Shown here in pieces: positions 63,573 through 64,000 of a DNA stretch of 64,000 nt (the first letter of the stretch is position 1; every line of letters starts with the position of its first letter). The stretch spans positions 1 through 64,000 of the forward strand of contig CAKVIN010000008.1 of the NCBI GenBank assembly GCA_934754425.1. Direction: 5' to 3'. The notes beneath the pieces were generated by a model that saw only the letters and a list, made by a program, of their open reading frames with translations, ran no database searches and had not been told where the DNA came from. The position numbers and the translations under genes are program-made. This DNA comes from an uncultured Candidatus Melainabacteria bacterium. Its GTDB lineage: Bacteria; Cyanobacteriota; Vampirovibrionia; Gastranaerophilales; Gastranaerophilaceae.

Positions 63573-63671
63573 TTATTTTTATGCAAATATTTCTTTTATA
63601 TATACTCCTTAAATCCAGTGTTTATACTATTTTAAGGATTGTAAATTGTTTAAAAAAAATAATTTAAAAAA

Positions 63672-63703
63672 GGCAATTTTTCAAAATAGAAATACTTTAT
63701 ATA
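63672..63703 (+). promoter_or_regulatory. Bipartite promoter-like element, site 6 of 6
   Basis: GGCAATTT, 15 nt, CTTTATATA on the plus strand. No protein gene follows in the next 120 nt, but a terminator does. Confidence 0.55.
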
Positions 63704-63709
63704 AATGTA

Positions 63710-63857
63710 AGAATAAAAGAAGGGAAAACAAAAAACAAAAAAGTTCGAAAATCGAAACGTAAGATAAAGAACTTAGAACAAAAATTTTTTATACTCTCTC
63801 TTAATATCCTCGTGTTTATTTAATGTTTGCCATTTTCAAAACGGCAAACTTTTTTTT
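63710..63857 (+). ncRNA. Small RNA candidate between element and terminator
   Basis: From the predicted start near 63710 to the terminator GTTTGCC/GGCAAAC with a T8 tail at 63825-63857 there is no open frame of note. GTTC and GAAC near 63745 and 63768 may pair. The arrangement of promoter, about 145 nt and terminator is that of a small RNA. Nothing is visible to the right up to the window end except a possible 13-codon frame at 63876. Confidence 0.4.
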
Positions 63858-64000
63858 GTGAAAAAGGTGGATGTATGAGTACGGTATTAAATTTTAAAAT
63901 ATGGATGAAAATATAAGTTATTATGTTGATTTTTTATAATTGAAATTATTTAAAAAAAGCTTTTCTTTTTACTTGAAATTAAAAAATGTTTGTGGAATAA

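Overview
The window is AT-rich, gene-dense bacterial DNA that uses the standard genetic code. Gene content fits a non-photosynthetic, flagellated relative of Cyanobacteria (Melainabacteria/Vampirovibrionia, probably gut Gastranaerophilales). The reasons are a PBS-lyase-type HEAT protein, an atpD-atpC pair standing apart from other ATP synthase genes as in Cyanobacteria, flagellar fliL/fliM/fliN and fliS/flaG without photosynthesis genes, and several lineage-type orphan proteins. This placement is inference from content, not a phylogeny.

Layout. 1-6.1 kb: a truncated alcohol dehydrogenase, the HEAT protein, an orphan histidine kinase and fliL-fliM-fliN. 6.1-8.0 kb: a decayed tandem array of small multi-pass membrane proteins with a toxin-tail-like remnant. 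8.2-25.3 kb: a short-tailed phage structural block running from portal to large terminase. It has no integrase, repressor or replication genes, and its spacers are full of repeats. Inside it, directly after the portal gene, sits a MuF-like/lipase fusion flanked on both sides by paralogous antisense membrane proteins; this looks like a phage-borne toxin with duplicated immunity. 25.4-34.3 kb: DegT-like protein, YkgJ-type protein, smpB, a dicarboxylate/glutamate symporter, rpsL-rpsG, a VWA protein, tsf and rpsB. 34.5-45.9 kb: a SIS sugar isomerase, bioB, nadA-mnmA, HNH-like and HD proteins, a 112-bp tandem repeat array, thrC-proB and flaG-fliS-fliT. 46-64 kb: asparaginase, glnA, anmK, ribF, a formyltransferase, a MATE exporter, a possible type I toxin peptide, thyX, a solute-binding protein, atpD-atpC, an EF-hand protein, a JAMM-motif protein and secreted proteins.

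Two genome-wide signals not explained by the gene list stand out. First, at least ten genes have a -10 hexamer exactly 6 nt before the ATG and no Shine-Dalgarno, which predicts leaderless mRNAs. These include smpB, the histidine kinase, anmK, the HD protein and all four immunity-like membrane genes. Second, six sites share a bipartite element, RGCAATTT-N15-CTTTATA with identical spacing, in front of orphan genes and one phage gene; this looks like an undescribed promoter class or regulon.

Several intergenic repeat families occur: GC-rich CCCTC/GAGGGG blocks, GGATTGCTTCG...CGCAATGACG hairpins, TCAGGCAGTGCCTGA palindromes, GAAAATTGAAAGTG units and GACTTAACGACTTAA units. They lie almost only between genes. 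No tRNA, rRNA or CRISPR array was recognised.
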